A stretch of 64,000 bases of DNA from Methylobacterium frigidaeris (GTDB lineage Bacteria > Pseudomonadota > Alphaproteobacteria > Rhizobiales > Beijerinckiaceae). The translations under genes were made by a program, and so were the position numbers. Location: the NCBI RefSeq assembly GCF_022179185.1, contig NZ_BPQJ01000014.1, positions 98,244 through 162,243 of the forward strand, given 5' to 3'. Shown here in pieces: positions 63,787 through 64,000 of the stretch. How positions within the stretch are numbered: position 1 is the stretch's first letter; the number at the start of each line of letters is the position of its first letter. A model generated the notes under the pieces. That model did no database searches. It had not been told where the DNA came from and saw nothing but the letters and a program-made list of their open reading frames with translations.

Positions 63787-64000
63787 GGACGGCGCCGACA
63801 ACCTGTACAACTCAGGCTGTCCCGGTTCCGCCCTGCGGCGCCGGGACGACCTCGTAATTGTCGGCGTTATAATGTTACGGCAGGCTCGCATCCGCGCGTT
63901 GCTTCGCTGGGCATGCGGATCGCAGTCTATCGCCCTCCCTTGACTGTCATCCGCACGCGCGCAAACTCCCCCGACCGCGCCGACCGAAGAGAGCGCGACT

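Overview
The window is high-GC DNA (roughly 70% G+C in coding regions) with short intergenic gaps, many ATGA/GTGA-type start/stop overlaps and frequent GTG starts. Gene content points to an alphaproteobacterium of the order Hyphomicrobiales (Rhizobiales), most likely Methylobacterium or a close relative. The pointers are a valine-catabolic mmsA/acyl-CoA dehydrogenase/mmsB set, a CobQ that points to adenosylcobalamin synthesis, an Omp25/31-like outer-membrane barrel, paired DUF1800/DUF1501 remnants, HWE-kinase debris and characteristic CCCTCTCCC-type intergenic palindromes. The genus is an inference from content; no rRNA or tRNA gene was seen. The region looks chromosomal, with no intact insertion sequence, prophage, integrase, plasmid gene or CRISPR array.

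Layout. 0-8.2 kb: surface-polysaccharide genes: two SAM methyltransferases, a polytopic GT-C-like membrane protein, a natural fusion of a sugar epimerase/dehydratase with a GT2 glycosyltransferase, and a transketolase split into two genes. An AT-richer gene for a secreted protein sits among them. 8.5-13 kb: cell-envelope genes (polysaccharide deacetylase, L,D-transpeptidase), a 57-residue protein, a DUF421 membrane protein with a partner, and a minimal PilZ-like protein. 13.2-19.9 kb: a complete oligopeptide-type ABC importer co-transcribed with an amidohydrolase. 19.9-24.6 kb: valine degradation with a divergent LysR regulator.

24.6-31 kb is a decayed zone. It holds an HWE histidine-kinase pseudogene with two TGG-to-TGA lesions beside an intact response regulator, a GNAT enzyme, an outer-membrane protein, cobQ, and truncated DUF1800 and DUF1501 genes. 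Two copies of a ~100-bp repeat, each starting exactly at a stop codon, border this zone. 31-38 kb: an Mfd-like helicase, a DUF2252 protein and an IlvD/Edd dehydratase. 38.3-41.9 kb: an ExbB-ExbD-TonB operon led by a small periplasmic protein. 42-49.6 kb: a response regulator, a WD40-type protein, an O-antigen-ligase-like protein, a zincin-like metallopeptidase, a HAD nucleotidase, argB and a MOSC protein. 49.9-57.4 kb: clpB with a strong terminator, a haloacid-dehalogenase-type HAD protein, a DUF1275 membrane protein and an acyl-CoA-synthetase/GNAT protein acetyltransferase. 57.9-63.8 kb: a parvulin-type foldase and a divergent quinate/shikimate module (quiC facing aroE and an MFS transporter) with a recognisable promoter and palindromic operator.

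I found no wholly new multigene defence or mobile system. The most interesting items are the epimerase-glycosyltransferase fusion with split transketolase, the stop-codon-associated repeat, the divergent Mfd-like helicase with a tandem near-palindrome upstream, and the pseudogene cluster.
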